Positions 26,606 to 37,500 of a stretch of 64,000 nucleotides of DNA are shown here, piece by piece. The notes beneath the pieces were generated by a model. It saw nothing but the letters and a program-made list of their open reading frames with translations, was not told the origin of the DNA and searched no databases. The stretch comes from Sanghuangporus weigelae (taxonomy: Eukaryota > Basidiomycota > Agaricomycetes > Hymenochaetales > Hymenochaetaceae), in NCBI GenBank assembly GCA_033182465.1, contig CP137321.1, positions 1,116,001 to 1,180,000 on the forward strand, given 5' to 3'. Position 1 is the first letter of the stretch, and every line of letters begins with the position of its first letter. A program made the translations under genes and the position numbers.

Positions 26606-29600
26606 TTATAACAGACCCCGCGACGAGTGATCAAGGAAGGATACGACGCCCTCATGATGAAAGGCGTCGACAGGAATGGCATCTGGTTCCGGAGGATCGC
26701 TGAGCAAAGCTGTTTGCTCACGCTCTCCGTAAACGCCGAGTAGAAGACCTGTGTCTTTTAATCCTTGAACGAGAGAGGGCACTTTTGTCTTCAAAAACAA
26801 TTGAGCACGAGAAGAGCTGAGATCGTAAAGACTTCTCACTAAGAGATCTGCATCTAAAAAGATGCCAAGGAGATTATTTGCTTTCGCCCAGTCAACTGCC
26901 GCACTGATGCTAGACAATCTGCGGTCATCCACAGCATCCGAATTAAGGCCGATATGGCTCGAGGCGAGTGCGTGTTGCACACCGCATTCTGATGCTAAAA
27001 ATACAGGATCTTGGGGATAGTATCGAAGTCAGCACCTTCCCGGGAAAGTCAAATGGGAGAAAAAAGGCTTTCTCTTACAATTGGGCTGCTTCCAGTTCAA
27101 AGCGGCACAGATGTCCGGGTTGAAGGAGCCGAAGACAACACGCCGACGCGGCTGGAATGGTAAGTAATTATACACGGCCCTGAGTACAGAATCGGCGAAG
27201 TCATTCAAGCTAAGCATGTGAGTGTAGGCGAGCACATGCCGTTCCCGCGAGGCACAAGAAGAAAAGGCAAGGTCGAGGTATATGCCGAGAGACGTAGGAA
27301 GCTCCTTCGATGGTAATTCAGCTTCGACCGCGTGGCCGACCTACACGAATAAACTGAACTCACTTTTATGACTTCTTGCAACGGTAATAGAGAGCTGGAT
27401 AAAGCCTTATGCCATTCCGAGGGCGAAGATGCTCTGTAATTCAAGGTGCTTCCACCTCGGCATGCCACCAACTTCAATTGGTTCAGCGTTACATCGGACA
27501 CACCCAGATCGAAGTCGGATACCGGAAGTCTCCATTTGTTATACACCACAGGATGTAAGTCACGCGTCACCTGCACTGTGAGATGAATGTAATCTCCGGG
27601 TAGCGAAGATAATGTCAGCGTGTACCCGCCGATGGCAGTGGCAGATTGATTAGAAGGAGATGTATGGATGGATCCAATAGTCCTGAATGGCTGAGCCATC
27701 CTTGATGATGACTTTTGCGACTTCTGGGGTGGGGCTGCATCTGGTGTTGCCATGGATTTCCAATATGTTTCAACCGCGCCACCAACTTCGAGAGTAATGC
27801 CCCTAAGCGGCGTGATAATCCGAGCTTCAAAGCGCATCTCGAGTATCACAACCGTTAACTTTTTCCAAGTACATAATAAATTGGAACGCTTACTTCTCCA
27901 ATCATGTGAAGATGGTGATCTAGTATCGGAAGAACGAAGGCAGTACCCGACTTGCTTAGTAGCATAGAAGAGAGCACGATAGCCCGGCCTATAGTTTTGG
28001 ATCCGAAGTTAGGACAAATTGAGAATTCCAATGACATGTCATCGAGATCTGCAATCTGGAAGACGAAAAAATCGCGTTCATCTCGCAGTGGAATAGAGAC
28101 GCTGTACGGCGCTGTATTAATGTCCGGTCTACAGGACATCACAAGCTTGAAAAGAGGGGAAGAATGTGGATATTGCGCAGTCGAGGCTTTCATGATTCGT
28201 GGCGCTAGACGAACAGCTGGGTCCCTTGTTGATCCGCGAGAGAACGGGTGTCCAATGGCGATGTGGACCAAATAAGCCTTGTCCAGGAAGTTGTGTCCAT
28301 AGACACGATAAGGCATAATAGGAGGCGGAAGGGATAAAGAAGGAATCATATCCAGGTCCGTATCTGCTGAATTGTTTTGTTCTGTCGTCGGAAGAGTAGG
28401 AGGGAAGAAGCCTGCTACTGATGTGGCCGTGGCCGTTTCGGAGCTGGCCTCCAAAAGTAGGTTGCCACACGACGGATGGCCATACCATGCAGCATAAAAT
28501 ACCGCTTGTCTTCCGGTCTCATCAACGACATCTACACGACTTCCAAGTTCAAGTAGGACTCGAACACAACTTTCGTGGCCATGTCTAGCAGCGTGAAAGA
28601 GCGGTGTCCATTCATTATATTTGTCCGGAACATCCCATCCCTCGTAATCTTGGAGCAACCGGCAGAGCTCAGCATGACCTTCTTGAGCAGCAATATGAAT
28701 CGGATATTCTCCATTTGTATTCGGGGCGTTTCTTGCATTATGCTGTAATAGGAGCCGCACCACGTCGACATAACCGACACGACAAGCGAGTGATAGGGGA
28801 ACCAGATCATTTGCAACTGAAGGCGGACCTAGGTCGGCCCGACCCTCAGTAATGAGAATCTCCACGCATTCCGTATTTCCTTGAAGCACCGCGTACATTA
28901 AAGGCGTGTAATTGTCAAGGTCTAGCGATGACGGAGTCAGGCCGATAGCTATAAGCCTGGCACAAATGACCGCATGTCCGTTCATTGCTGCATAATGAAG
29001 TGCAGTCCTTCCTATCTCACAGATCAGTATATTGACAGTTAGGAGCTTGAGAGGTATCACCATAGATGTCCGCGCGATCCACCTCGACTCCTTTGGTAAT
29101 GCACATGTTAACTAGACGTTCCTCTCCCGAAATCGCGGCCTCGTGCAGACACGTCCGACCATTGATGTCATCAATGAAATAGAAATCAAGGGGTGAACAG
29201 GATACAATAAAGTCTGCAAGCGCTGGAGGCGCATCTATAATGACCTTCCAGAGAACGCGATTAACGTGTGCTTTACTTCCTGGCTGAGACAATAGCGTAT
29301 TCGATTGCTGAATGAGATCCTGGATTGCACGCTCGTCACCTGTATCTACCGCGTTCTGGAGGCTTGTCTCTAGATCACGGAACGGTGCTATGTGCGAACT
29401 GCGCTCCAACGCAATCTGATGAGTTAATAACATGTCATTAACCACGGAACCATCATTACTCAAGCCAACTGTCAGATCTGTAAGATCCAGAAGGCACTGG
29501 GCAACCACATCAGACAGCTCGCCAATAAGTTTTCGGTTAAACACAGGCTGGACGTCGACCTGACGAGAAAGGTACAGCTCTTTCGTGGTCGATTTCGACC

Positions 29601-30294
29601 TTTTGTCCCACTTCTTCAGGATCTTCCGAAAGCCAATCGCATTGATCTCTACAAATTGCTGTAACAAATTCTTGAGGCGTTCATTTCTAACTCCAAGAGA
29701 ACGAACGTATACCTGAAGTTTCGTTAAATCACGCTCCAGAACACGGAACCCCTCTTCTACGGCTTTCCATTCGACATGGTCTTTAGGAGTTGAATCTCCA
29801 GCAGCGGGAAGTAACCTTGCAACAGCAGCCATTCGTTTTGACAATAGGGTCTCTAGCCTTAGCTTGAGCTCTGCTTCCTTTTGAAGATAGAAGGTGTTGA
29901 TCTATCATAGCTGGTTAGAGAATGAATTTCATAACTATGATGGCGCGACACCTTTTCTAGCTCACGTTCGAGTTTGAAGAAGAACGCTGCCTTGTGGGCC
30001 TGAAAGTGTGGGCCTCTATCCTCATCCTTGCCCGATGCCGATAGCAACGCCAGAGCCTGGCCATCCGCAAGTTCTGGCGTCTGCGCTGCCGTAACCTCCT
30101 GTTGTTCATCCACACTCAAGGCGTATGTACCAGAACGACTAGAAACGAGAGACGAGACTATTTTTTTGAGGCCCTTGTAGTCGAGATAATACTGAGACCA
30201 TCCTGGGATTTGTTGAGCAAGGATTTGTTTCCCGAACTGTGATATGTGGATGTTAGTGCGACTGGGCCAATGAGAAGCAAGAGCGAACCTTCAT
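26606..30294 (-). CDS. PHO81: Pho81/NUC-2-type phosphate regulator (SPX-ankyrin-GDPD)
   Basis: Start MK at 30294 splices to FGKQILAQQIPGWSQYYLDYKGLKKIVSSL, the N-terminal SPX inositol-pyrophosphate-binding helix. SPX continues through about 29,620 (LKNLLQQFVEINAIGFRKILKKWDK). Next are about six ankyrin repeats (about 29,200-28,450; for example GRTALHYAAMNGHAVICARLI and EYPIHIAAQEGHAELCRLL). The C-terminal half is a glycerophosphodiesterase-like domain (DLHPVVYNKWRLPVSDFDLGVSDVTLNQLKLV, then RRRVVFGSFNPDICAALNWKQ, then ASECGVQHALASS). The HRG...E...H catalytic pattern is not evident, which fits Pho81/NUC-2 (a CDK inhibitor of the PHO pathway) better than the active diesterase Gde1. Stop at 26606-26608 on the minus strand. 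The pairing SPX-ANK-GDPD is diagnostic; PHO81 versus GDE1 is inference. Confidence 0.88.
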
Positions 30295-30400
30295 AGTCCC
30301 CGGAGGACTGCTGGCAGTGTACTAATGAACGTTGTCACTGACCAAGGCAGATCGAGAAATTTAACGGCATCGGTGCCTAGATAGTAGTCTACCACTCGTC

Positions 30401-30424
30401 GACTCGGACTCGGACTCGGACTCG
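30401..30424. repeat. Short tandem repeat (GACTCG)4 upstream of PHO81
   Basis: Four perfect hexamers in the 251-bp gap between the PHO81 start and the PEX12 stop. Too short to assign a function, but it lies where the PHO81 promoter must be. Confidence 0.7.
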
Positions 30425-30545
30425 TTGCTTCATTTTGGCACGAACGTGCTGTTTTGCTGCAGTTTGTTCACTTTCCAAAAGGTCACGTTCAGTGCTTTTG
30501 CTTGTAATCATACAATTACTCTGTAATGTAATGCAATAGATAACA

Positions 30546-31924
30546 CTACACTAATATCTTCCTTAACTGCCAAACTTGTGTAGACATGAGCGTCACTGGA
30601 CACTGTCCGTGTTCTTCTACGTGCTGATGCGCGCATCGGTAGCAGAAAACATACCCCGACGGAAGCGCTGTCGCATTTGCAATAGGACCCGAACAAATCG
30701 GACATTCGCCGTATTTCGTTGAATCGACAAGAATTCCCTGAGGATGAGGCTTTAGTAACTTTGGAGGCGGTATCCGTGGTCCAGATGGTGTCGTTGAGAT
30801 ACTGCGTGCTGGGGAAGAAGGCGAATACCACCACTCCAGGAACTTGATGAAGAATATCGCGCTAGGTAATAATATCCTAAGCGAATCCAGGAGTAGCCGC
30901 GGAGTTCGTAAAATAAGGCGGCGCAGCACGGTCAGAATCGGCTTTGGAGTAATTGGACCATTCATTGAAGTTGCTTTGACAATCGGTCGCTGATAAAACG
31001 ACGGCTCAGATTAGACGGGAGAAGATTCAAAGAACCACAAACCAGATCTTCTGGACCTAGTCGCCGTAGGTCAACACCCATCCATGATAACCAAGGTCGA
31101 TAGAATGGCGTGCGATCAAATAGATACGCGATATTGTAGCACATCAAGGATGTTTCAAATGCAACATTTAAGCATGGATAAGCTTTCTTGTACAACTCCC
31201 TGAAGCGGAATCGCAACGACTATGGCACAGGGTAATTAGTAATCCGTATAAACACAATGCAAGAAGAACAAAGCGACTCGCATCATCGCTTTGTTGAAGA
31301 CGTGCTCTTTGGTTGTGATCTTCATCGAATATAGACGGATCAATACCACCACCTAAAGCTTCAAAGCAGTCCTGCGCTTTCGCGCGCAAATAAGGCACCG
31401 CGATCTTCAAGAATGCTTTAGTATGTCCTGTAATTCTCGGAATGACTTCTACTCACCAAGAAGAAAAGAGACCGCTGGATGTCTTTTTTTCTCAATTTTC
31501 CCTCCCCAGCCGAGACACCCACTGCTGCTTTAGCTCTGCTCGTGTCGAACAATGGCTTCCTTCTTCGCTTGAGCCCATAGAAATTTTCAGCAAACGAAGC
31601 ACCTGTCGAGGCCTCAGTAAGCGAATGAAGACGTGATTGGTTGACAAACCATGGGTACGAAGATAATGCCTCTCGACGAAGAACATAAGCAAGACGTAAA
31701 ATTCCTCATGTCGATTCACGATTCGTAGCAGATAGCGAGGATATCTTTGAGCAAACACCTGGTTTTCATCAGTTTAAATAAAGTGTATTACGCTACCAGG
31801 GTAAACGCACGGATAGGACATATTTCATGGCGGGTTGAAGCAGGTCTCTCAATTGCTCCTGGGCTATCAGCTCAAAAAGAGAGGGCTTATAAGGGTCCGA
31901 TCCAACATCGTTGAAGAACTCCAT
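30546..31924 (-). CDS. PEX12: Peroxin 12 (RING-type, peroxisomal import)
   Basis: A RING subunit of the Pex2-Pex10-Pex12 ubiquitin ligase/retrotranslocation channel in the peroxisomal membrane that recycles Pex5. Start MEFFNDVGSDPYKPSLFELIAQEQLRDLLQPA at 31924 is the typical Pex12 N-terminus. It is followed by FAQRYPRYLLRIVNRHEEFYVLLMFFVERHYLRTHG, the domain with FRELYKKAYPCLNVAFETSLMCYNIAYLFD, then LRRLILRTPRLLLDSLRILLPSAIFFIKFLEWWY. The C-terminal incomplete RING is CPICSGPIANATALPSGYVFCYRCAHQHVEEHGQCPVT; Pex12 RINGs normally lack full zinc ligation, as here. Ends MSTQVWQLRKILV at 30546. About four introns. No sequence features suggest loss of function. Confidence 0.93.
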
Positions 31925-32352
31925 GGTCTGGGAGCACAAGTAAGACTGCTTCGACGAAGCAGTTTGAATAAGAAAGGGCGGTGTGTCGGCGTCGGCGTTG
32001 AAGCAGGTGATTCCTTATCCTTATTGAGTGCGCCGAGAGGTTTGCTTCCGTCCGTCGATGAGCCTGAAGGGTCTTGAATTCAACTACGTAGCACAGTGTC
32101 TAGCTTTGGCTCTCATTCGCATTGTTTGAAGGAGGAAGAGATGAAGAAGAAAGTGCCGCAGTGATTCCGAATGGCGATGAGCTAGCTCATGCTCAAGCTC
32201 AAGCTTCCCGGACTTTCAAGCACCCCCTTGTTTGGCTTCCGTCTGGTACAAACGCGTGTTAACCGCAAGGCACTCAATTCTGTCCGCACTTCCTCCTTGC
32301 TCGTCGTCCTCCTTGCCCTCTTCTCTACCAAAAGTGCATAGCGAGATGTTCA
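31925..32352. promoter_or_regulatory. Divergent upstream region, PEX12 / UPF0303 gene
   Basis: 428 bp between divergent start codons. A small alternating motif (agctcatgctcaagctcaag, around 32190) is present. No binding site is claimed. Confidence 0.35.
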
Positions 32353-33261
32353 ATGGACTGTACTCTCAACACAATTCTCCAAGCGAGGCTGAGATGGCAG
32401 CCCAGACATTATCCGAAGAGACGGCATGTCCTGGTTCTTTTCGTCGGCTGATATTATTACTTAGGGTTCTCGTTCTCCGCAGACGTATCGATTCCCCACT
32501 TTCTCTTCCAACGATGCTGTGACGCTCGGTCTATCTATTCGAAAGCGTTTTCGCGGGTCCTCGCGGCACGTTGCAAAAGGTCGTGGGCTCGTAATAAAAA
32601 TTCAAACTATTGCTGGTCACGATCTATTTTCATGTACTGTCGGAGAGCTTGGTGCAGCTAGCTCACTTGGAGATGTCAGCCTTGATGCGTGGGCTGCCAT
32701 CGATGGAATGATTAATGTTGTCAGACGAACTGGCCATTCAAGCTATTATGTTGAAAAAGGAATCGGTGCTATCGGTGCGTTTCCCTCATCTTGTTTTTCC
32801 ATACCGTTAGAGCTCAGATGGGATCTGATTCTTTGTAGGAAAGACGCCAAAGGACATTGGAATAAGGGGTGATTATTCAGTAAATGGGGGTGGTAAGTAG
32901 ACTTGTGTATTCTCAGGTGGACGAAAACGGATTGATATTTTCTTACTAGCCTTTCCGATATGGCTTCAGGTGATGCACTTCATTGTTCTTAGAGAGGATA
33001 ATATCTCAACGACGTACGCAGAACTGCCTTGTCTGCCCTATAGCTATCGTCGCTGTGTATGGAGGTTCGAGCTATGATGATCACCGAGTAAGTACGTTTG
33101 TTGATGTTTCGTACTGCCCGTCTAATCAGGTCAAACAGCTGGTTGTTACTTCAATTCGAGATTATCTCACGAAAACATACAATTTCAAGGCTGATCTGAC
33201 CGAGACTCAGTCTCCTTCAACAATGGGACCATCAAACGGTCGTCGCAGCATGGTACGATAG
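32353..33261 (+). CDS. UPF0303/DUF336 (HbpS/GlcG-like) protein, YBR137W type
   Basis: Spliced by eye: MDCTLNTILQARLRWQPRHYPKRRH joins in phase 0, over a 55-nt intron with a CTGAT branch site, to TYRFPTFSSNDAVTLGLSIRKRFR. The chain then reads GLVIKIQTIAGHDLFSCTVGE, SLDAWAAIDGMINVVRRTGHSSYYVEKG and GKTPKDIGIRGDYSVNGG. A 20-nt micro-exon (32950-32969) supplies AFPIWLQ, completing the NGGAFPI motif. Next come CPIAIVAVYGGSSYDDH and LVVTSIRDYL. This order (LGLxIRKRF, the RTGHSS block, HGGAFPI, SGxxxxDDHQLVV) matches fungal UPF0303 proteins of the YBR137W group, within the DUF336/heme-degrading-like fold superfamily. Biochemical function is not established. The C-terminus (TETQSPSTMGPSNGRRSMVR) is low in complexity. 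Stop TAG at 33259-33261. Confidence 0.72.
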
Positions 33262-33595
33262 CAAGTTTCTCCCGTCTCTGTGCATCTGTACTATCTTTGT
33301 ATTCACTATGGAGTTTCTTTTCTTCCCCCTTTTTCCGCGTCGCAGGAGTGGGTACAGAATCACGCAGTGGCAGAGGCCTATCCAACGCGCAGCATGCGCG
33401 CAGAATCTCCATTTGAAGAATACGGAGAGTGAATTAGCAGTTGCGGTGTATATTCTTAAATTATGAGTGGTGGTTTGTGTTATGTGTCTTCTCGATAACG
33501 ACAACGTAAGATTAGATTAAAAACATAATCACACTAAAGAAACAGTCGAGAAAATCAAACAAACGTAACATCAAAGACTCGCTGAAAGAGGTCCT
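33262..33595. other. Convergent 3' spacer, UPF0303 gene / mtSSB
   Basis: 334 bp between two convergent stops. Short antisense open frames here have no recognisable content. No repeat seen. Confidence 0.45.
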
Positions 33596-34306
33596 CTAAT
33601 TCTCAACCTCTGTTTCTCCTTCCGATTCTGGTTGCTGTCTACGGGCACCAAGCAACCGAAGCGTTTCTTCGAACGACACGTCAGAGAAACGTAACATATC
33701 TCAATCAAGAATGCTTACCGTGACGAAGGAAGATCTGGCGCTGTCCTTGGGGAGAGCCTGGTTCCGCGGATGCATCCGGTTCGCGCAACTCATAATTTGC
33801 CTCAACGTAGACATGAGAACCCTTGGTCAAGGTGCGAAGGTAGTCGAAAATGTTCGGCGCGAAGCAATAGATATAGTGCCAGCTTGTCCTGGCAGATGGA
33901 CGTGCTACCACGAATTTTTAGTGTCATCATTCCCTAGACGAAACCTTTCGTATGCACAGTTACTTACAGCCGTCAGGATTGGGAGGCGGCGGGGGATAAT
34001 TAGTCGTTGCAACGGTATACCTAAACAAGAATGGGCACATCAGCCCAAATTACATATGACAAGACAGACAGAAGCTATACGTACGTGACATACTCCTTGT
34101 TAGATGCTGTGTATTTTGTCTCAGGCTCCCTTCCAAGACGACCGATGAGTGTCAGTTTCGCAACGTCGTGCGAGCGACGTGCGCTGGTTGAAAAAAGCTA
34201 GATCATCGCCGTCAGGACGCGTCGTTGTTTCCAAAGAAGTGTACATACACGTTGGGCTGCGCCATTGACACGCATGGTACGAGCAAGATTGAGCATTTTT
34301 GGACAA
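33596..34306 (-). CDS. RIM1: Mitochondrial single-stranded DNA-binding protein
   Basis: An OB-fold SSB for mtDNA replication. Conserved core: ARRSHDVAKLTLIGRLGREPETKYTASNKEYVTYTVAT. A Pro-rich loop NYPPPPPNPDG is followed by TSWHYIYCFAPNIFDYLRTLTKGSHVYVEANYELRE, then RQIFLRHDVSFEETLRLL. The C-terminus is acidic (PESEGETEVEN), ending at 33596-33598 on the minus strand, and lacks the bacterial DDDIPF tip as usual for fungal mtSSB. Start choice: ATG at 34306 (MSKNAQSCSYHACQW) gives an in-frame splice into the core. ATG at 34296 (MLNLARTMRVNGAAQR) looks more like a mitochondrial presequence but does not join in frame with the donors I can see. Four exons, introns about 60-85 nt. Divergent from HBS1/SKI7 across 235 bp. 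Confidence 0.88.
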
Positions 34307-34541
34307 GTATTACTGGTGTGTAGTGAGTCGTTCGTTTATCAATAATGACAAAAAGACAAGTTCACTTTTTGTCTTCGTCGCGTCGATACAATGATAACGT
34401 AATGAGTCAATCACGTGCAACACCTCTCCCTTTAATTTCAAGATGTTGTGGATGGGAGAACTCATCTCTAGTTCAGCCAAACCACTGTATATACGTCCTT
34501 TCCAACCTCTCGGGTCTGTTTATAGCATACCATATAGCAAT
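34307..34541. promoter_or_regulatory. Divergent promoter region, mtSSB / HBS1-SKI7
   Basis: Only 235 bp separate the two divergent starts, so core promoter elements of both must be packed here. It contains ATCACGTGCA (about 34409), an E-box-like CACGTG. The factor is unknown. Confidence 0.45.
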
Positions 34542-37500
34542 ATGTCCCGCCACCGTGCCGTTAGAAACATGAATATCCAGGGTACTACTTCGAATATGCA
34601 TACACCAACCACATACTGATTCTCACTGCTTTAGAGGAGCTAGATGACGATGCATATTATGACGAAGAGGAATTAGACTTTCAATTGACACCAGAGCAAT
34701 ATGGTGCGTTGCCGTTTCAGCCGCATTGTTGCTACGCTGTACCGATGACCATGATGTATTAGATCAACTTGACGAAGTAAGGGAGCAAGTCGTCGAAGCA
34801 ATTGGATATCCGTCCGTTAGCGGTATCCCTGAGGAGTCGTTAAATGAAATCATAATATACAATGATTTCGACGTTGAGAAGACCTTAAAGTATATCGAAG
34901 GTATGCAGTTTGCTGCAGAACCGGTGCTTCTTTCCCTAACTTGCTTGTAGACGAGATGGAACGCATGGCAATAGCAAATGAACGGAAAGGTGAGCCCCGA
35001 ATCCTAGCTTATATTGTCTCGGATTTCTTCTTCTCTGCGGCTGCCGTGCAATCTCTGTCATGAATAACCTCATGAAACACGGCACATCGTGTTTGGAGTG
35101 CGAAGGTGCTTGTCATCTTCTTACTGTCGTTGCGCCACACTCTTCTGCGATTCCTTCGCTAATGCGTTGGTCTTCGGATAGAACCTGCTGTGCCTAGCCG
35201 ACTCTCGACTATTTCTGAAAGAACCGAGAAGACCGAGAGGACTCGTGCAAGTCACCAGAGTGGAGCATGGCCTTCCCGCCATGAACTTCTTGCTGTTCGC
35301 CGCCCTCCTTCGACCCCAACTCCAACGACAAGCTCGTATGGGCAAGTCCTGCACCCATCCGCGAGCACTTTCGGACTCAAACAGAGATCTTTGGAGGATG
35401 TTGAAGCGCGTTCGGTGGTTACTGCTACGTCTGATGATTACGGTCAAGTCATAGGCAAGTTTACATCGTGTTTTTTTTCTTCTTTATAGATACTAATTTC
35501 CAACTCTCATGATAGAAAATGAACGAACAGTCGATCCGAACGACATTCATCCGTCGCCATCGCTTTCGGCCATTCGCCATCTTGAGATAAGGACTCCGAG
35601 CCCGTCACCTAGCCGCTCTGTTTCTACAGTTCAAGCTCCGCCCCAGCAGAAAAATTACCAAGCATCCGGCGGTGCACTCCGGGGTCATGGGATCAGATCA
35701 TCCTCATCAATCAGCTCTCTCTCTGCCCTTCGTCAAAGCCCCCAAGCGGTAACCGAACGTAGCCTTCCCAAGACTCCACGGTCCGAACGTAGCCAAACCG
35801 GACCTGCTGTCTCCCACGCTTCGTCCATAGACCCGTTATCAGAGAAGGAAGTCAGTCCAAAAAAATCAAAACTTGCATCCCTGGCTAGCTTGCGAAAGTC
35901 TGAGGCAGCGCCCAGCCAGTCATCCATGTCCTGCACGACGACCGATACTCTTGACACTGTCGCGACTTTTCCAGCGCTTCGTCCTAGATCTCTTACCTCT
36001 CATACATCGGTTTCTATCGCTGCACCAGATCGCAAGGATGATAGGGTGGTGACGCCGAGCCTGGACCAGCAGAGGGAGAAACTGAAGATGATGAGGGCAG
36101 TCAGAGAACCCTTTGCGTTGCCAATCCCACCGCCTCATGCGCCTTCGACTCCTACTCGTTCTGAAGCGCCATCATTGAAGTCGATACCCTCCGAAGCTCA
36201 ATCAACCTCGAGGGCAAGACGATCCGAGTTGGCGACTGGTGTAACGACGACTGAAGAACCGGCACCATTTGAGAACGAGCCCATTGTAACTGAAAAGCCG
36301 ACGTCGGTCGTGGAGAAACCAACGATGTCCAAGTTGGCCCAGTTGGCTCAAGCGAAGGCGGCCAACCGGGAGCATACCAGCCGAAAGATTCAGAAACCTC
36401 GGATCCTTGACCCTCCATTTGCCGAGACAAAGTACTTGAAGCCTGCATATAACAATTCCTCTATGACCACCGCTATTACGACGTATACACAGACCGTAGA
36501 TAACATGGTCGCTATGTCTCGTGCAGACCTGCCGCCATCTTACCCTCTGAAAGGCAAACAGTCGAAGCTAGCGCTTAAGGCGAAGGACTCGGGAAACAAG
36601 CCTGCTTCATCTACTGCAGACGATGCACAGCGCGAGGCTCTCGAGCGAGCACGTAGTCACGCGCAGAATTTGCTTTATAACGGGAACGTATCACGAGTGG
36701 AACCATCCTCATTTGCTTCCCTCCTCGTCAATGATCGCGATCACATAAAACAGCCAAAGGCGGAAGAAAGCGAATTTTCGCGGAAACAGAAAGCAGAACA
36801 GAAAGCGGAGCGGAAGGCAGAGGAACGCTTGCGTCGAAGAATGCGCAAGGAAGCTTTGCTTCCTATGCACTTGCTGAACCCTTCCGTGTTGAAGTCGACG
36901 GCATTTGCATTTGATGTCCCGAGTCCCGACGATGTTGTGCTTAACTCACGTAAAGGAACAGCGTTAGACGCTGCGAGGCACGCTAGGTCACGGCACAAGG
37001 ATACTCCTGATCATTCTTCGGTACCACCAATTCGATGACAGTTATCTGACGTTGCATTGCTTTAACTTATTTATTTTGGCGTTTCATTTATTCCTTGTTG
37101 TATTTTTTGTTATTGATTTGCATTGGTCTCGGTTTTCTTGGACAATCTTGATGCTGACTACTTTTCAAAGCCGCCCGCGAACGCGAAAAAGCAGAGAAGG
37201 CGAAAAATAAACAATTACAGAGCCTAAAGTCCGGGGCGTCCTCTGCCTCAACGTCTCGCACAGCCTCGCGTGTTCCTTCTCCTACAAAAACGTCAACAAA
37301 ACAAACCGGGAGCAAGAAGACTGCAGCTTCATCAAAACCACCTCAGTACAGATCTCCGTTAGATCAGCAAGCGATGGATATATCATCTCTGCGTCTCGAT
37401 TCTGATGATGTCGAAGAGCCAGTTAATGAACCTCCGCCCAAGATTTCTATAGCCCGTGAGAAGGTTCTTGAAGAAGCTCGCAAGTCATTGAACGCAAATA

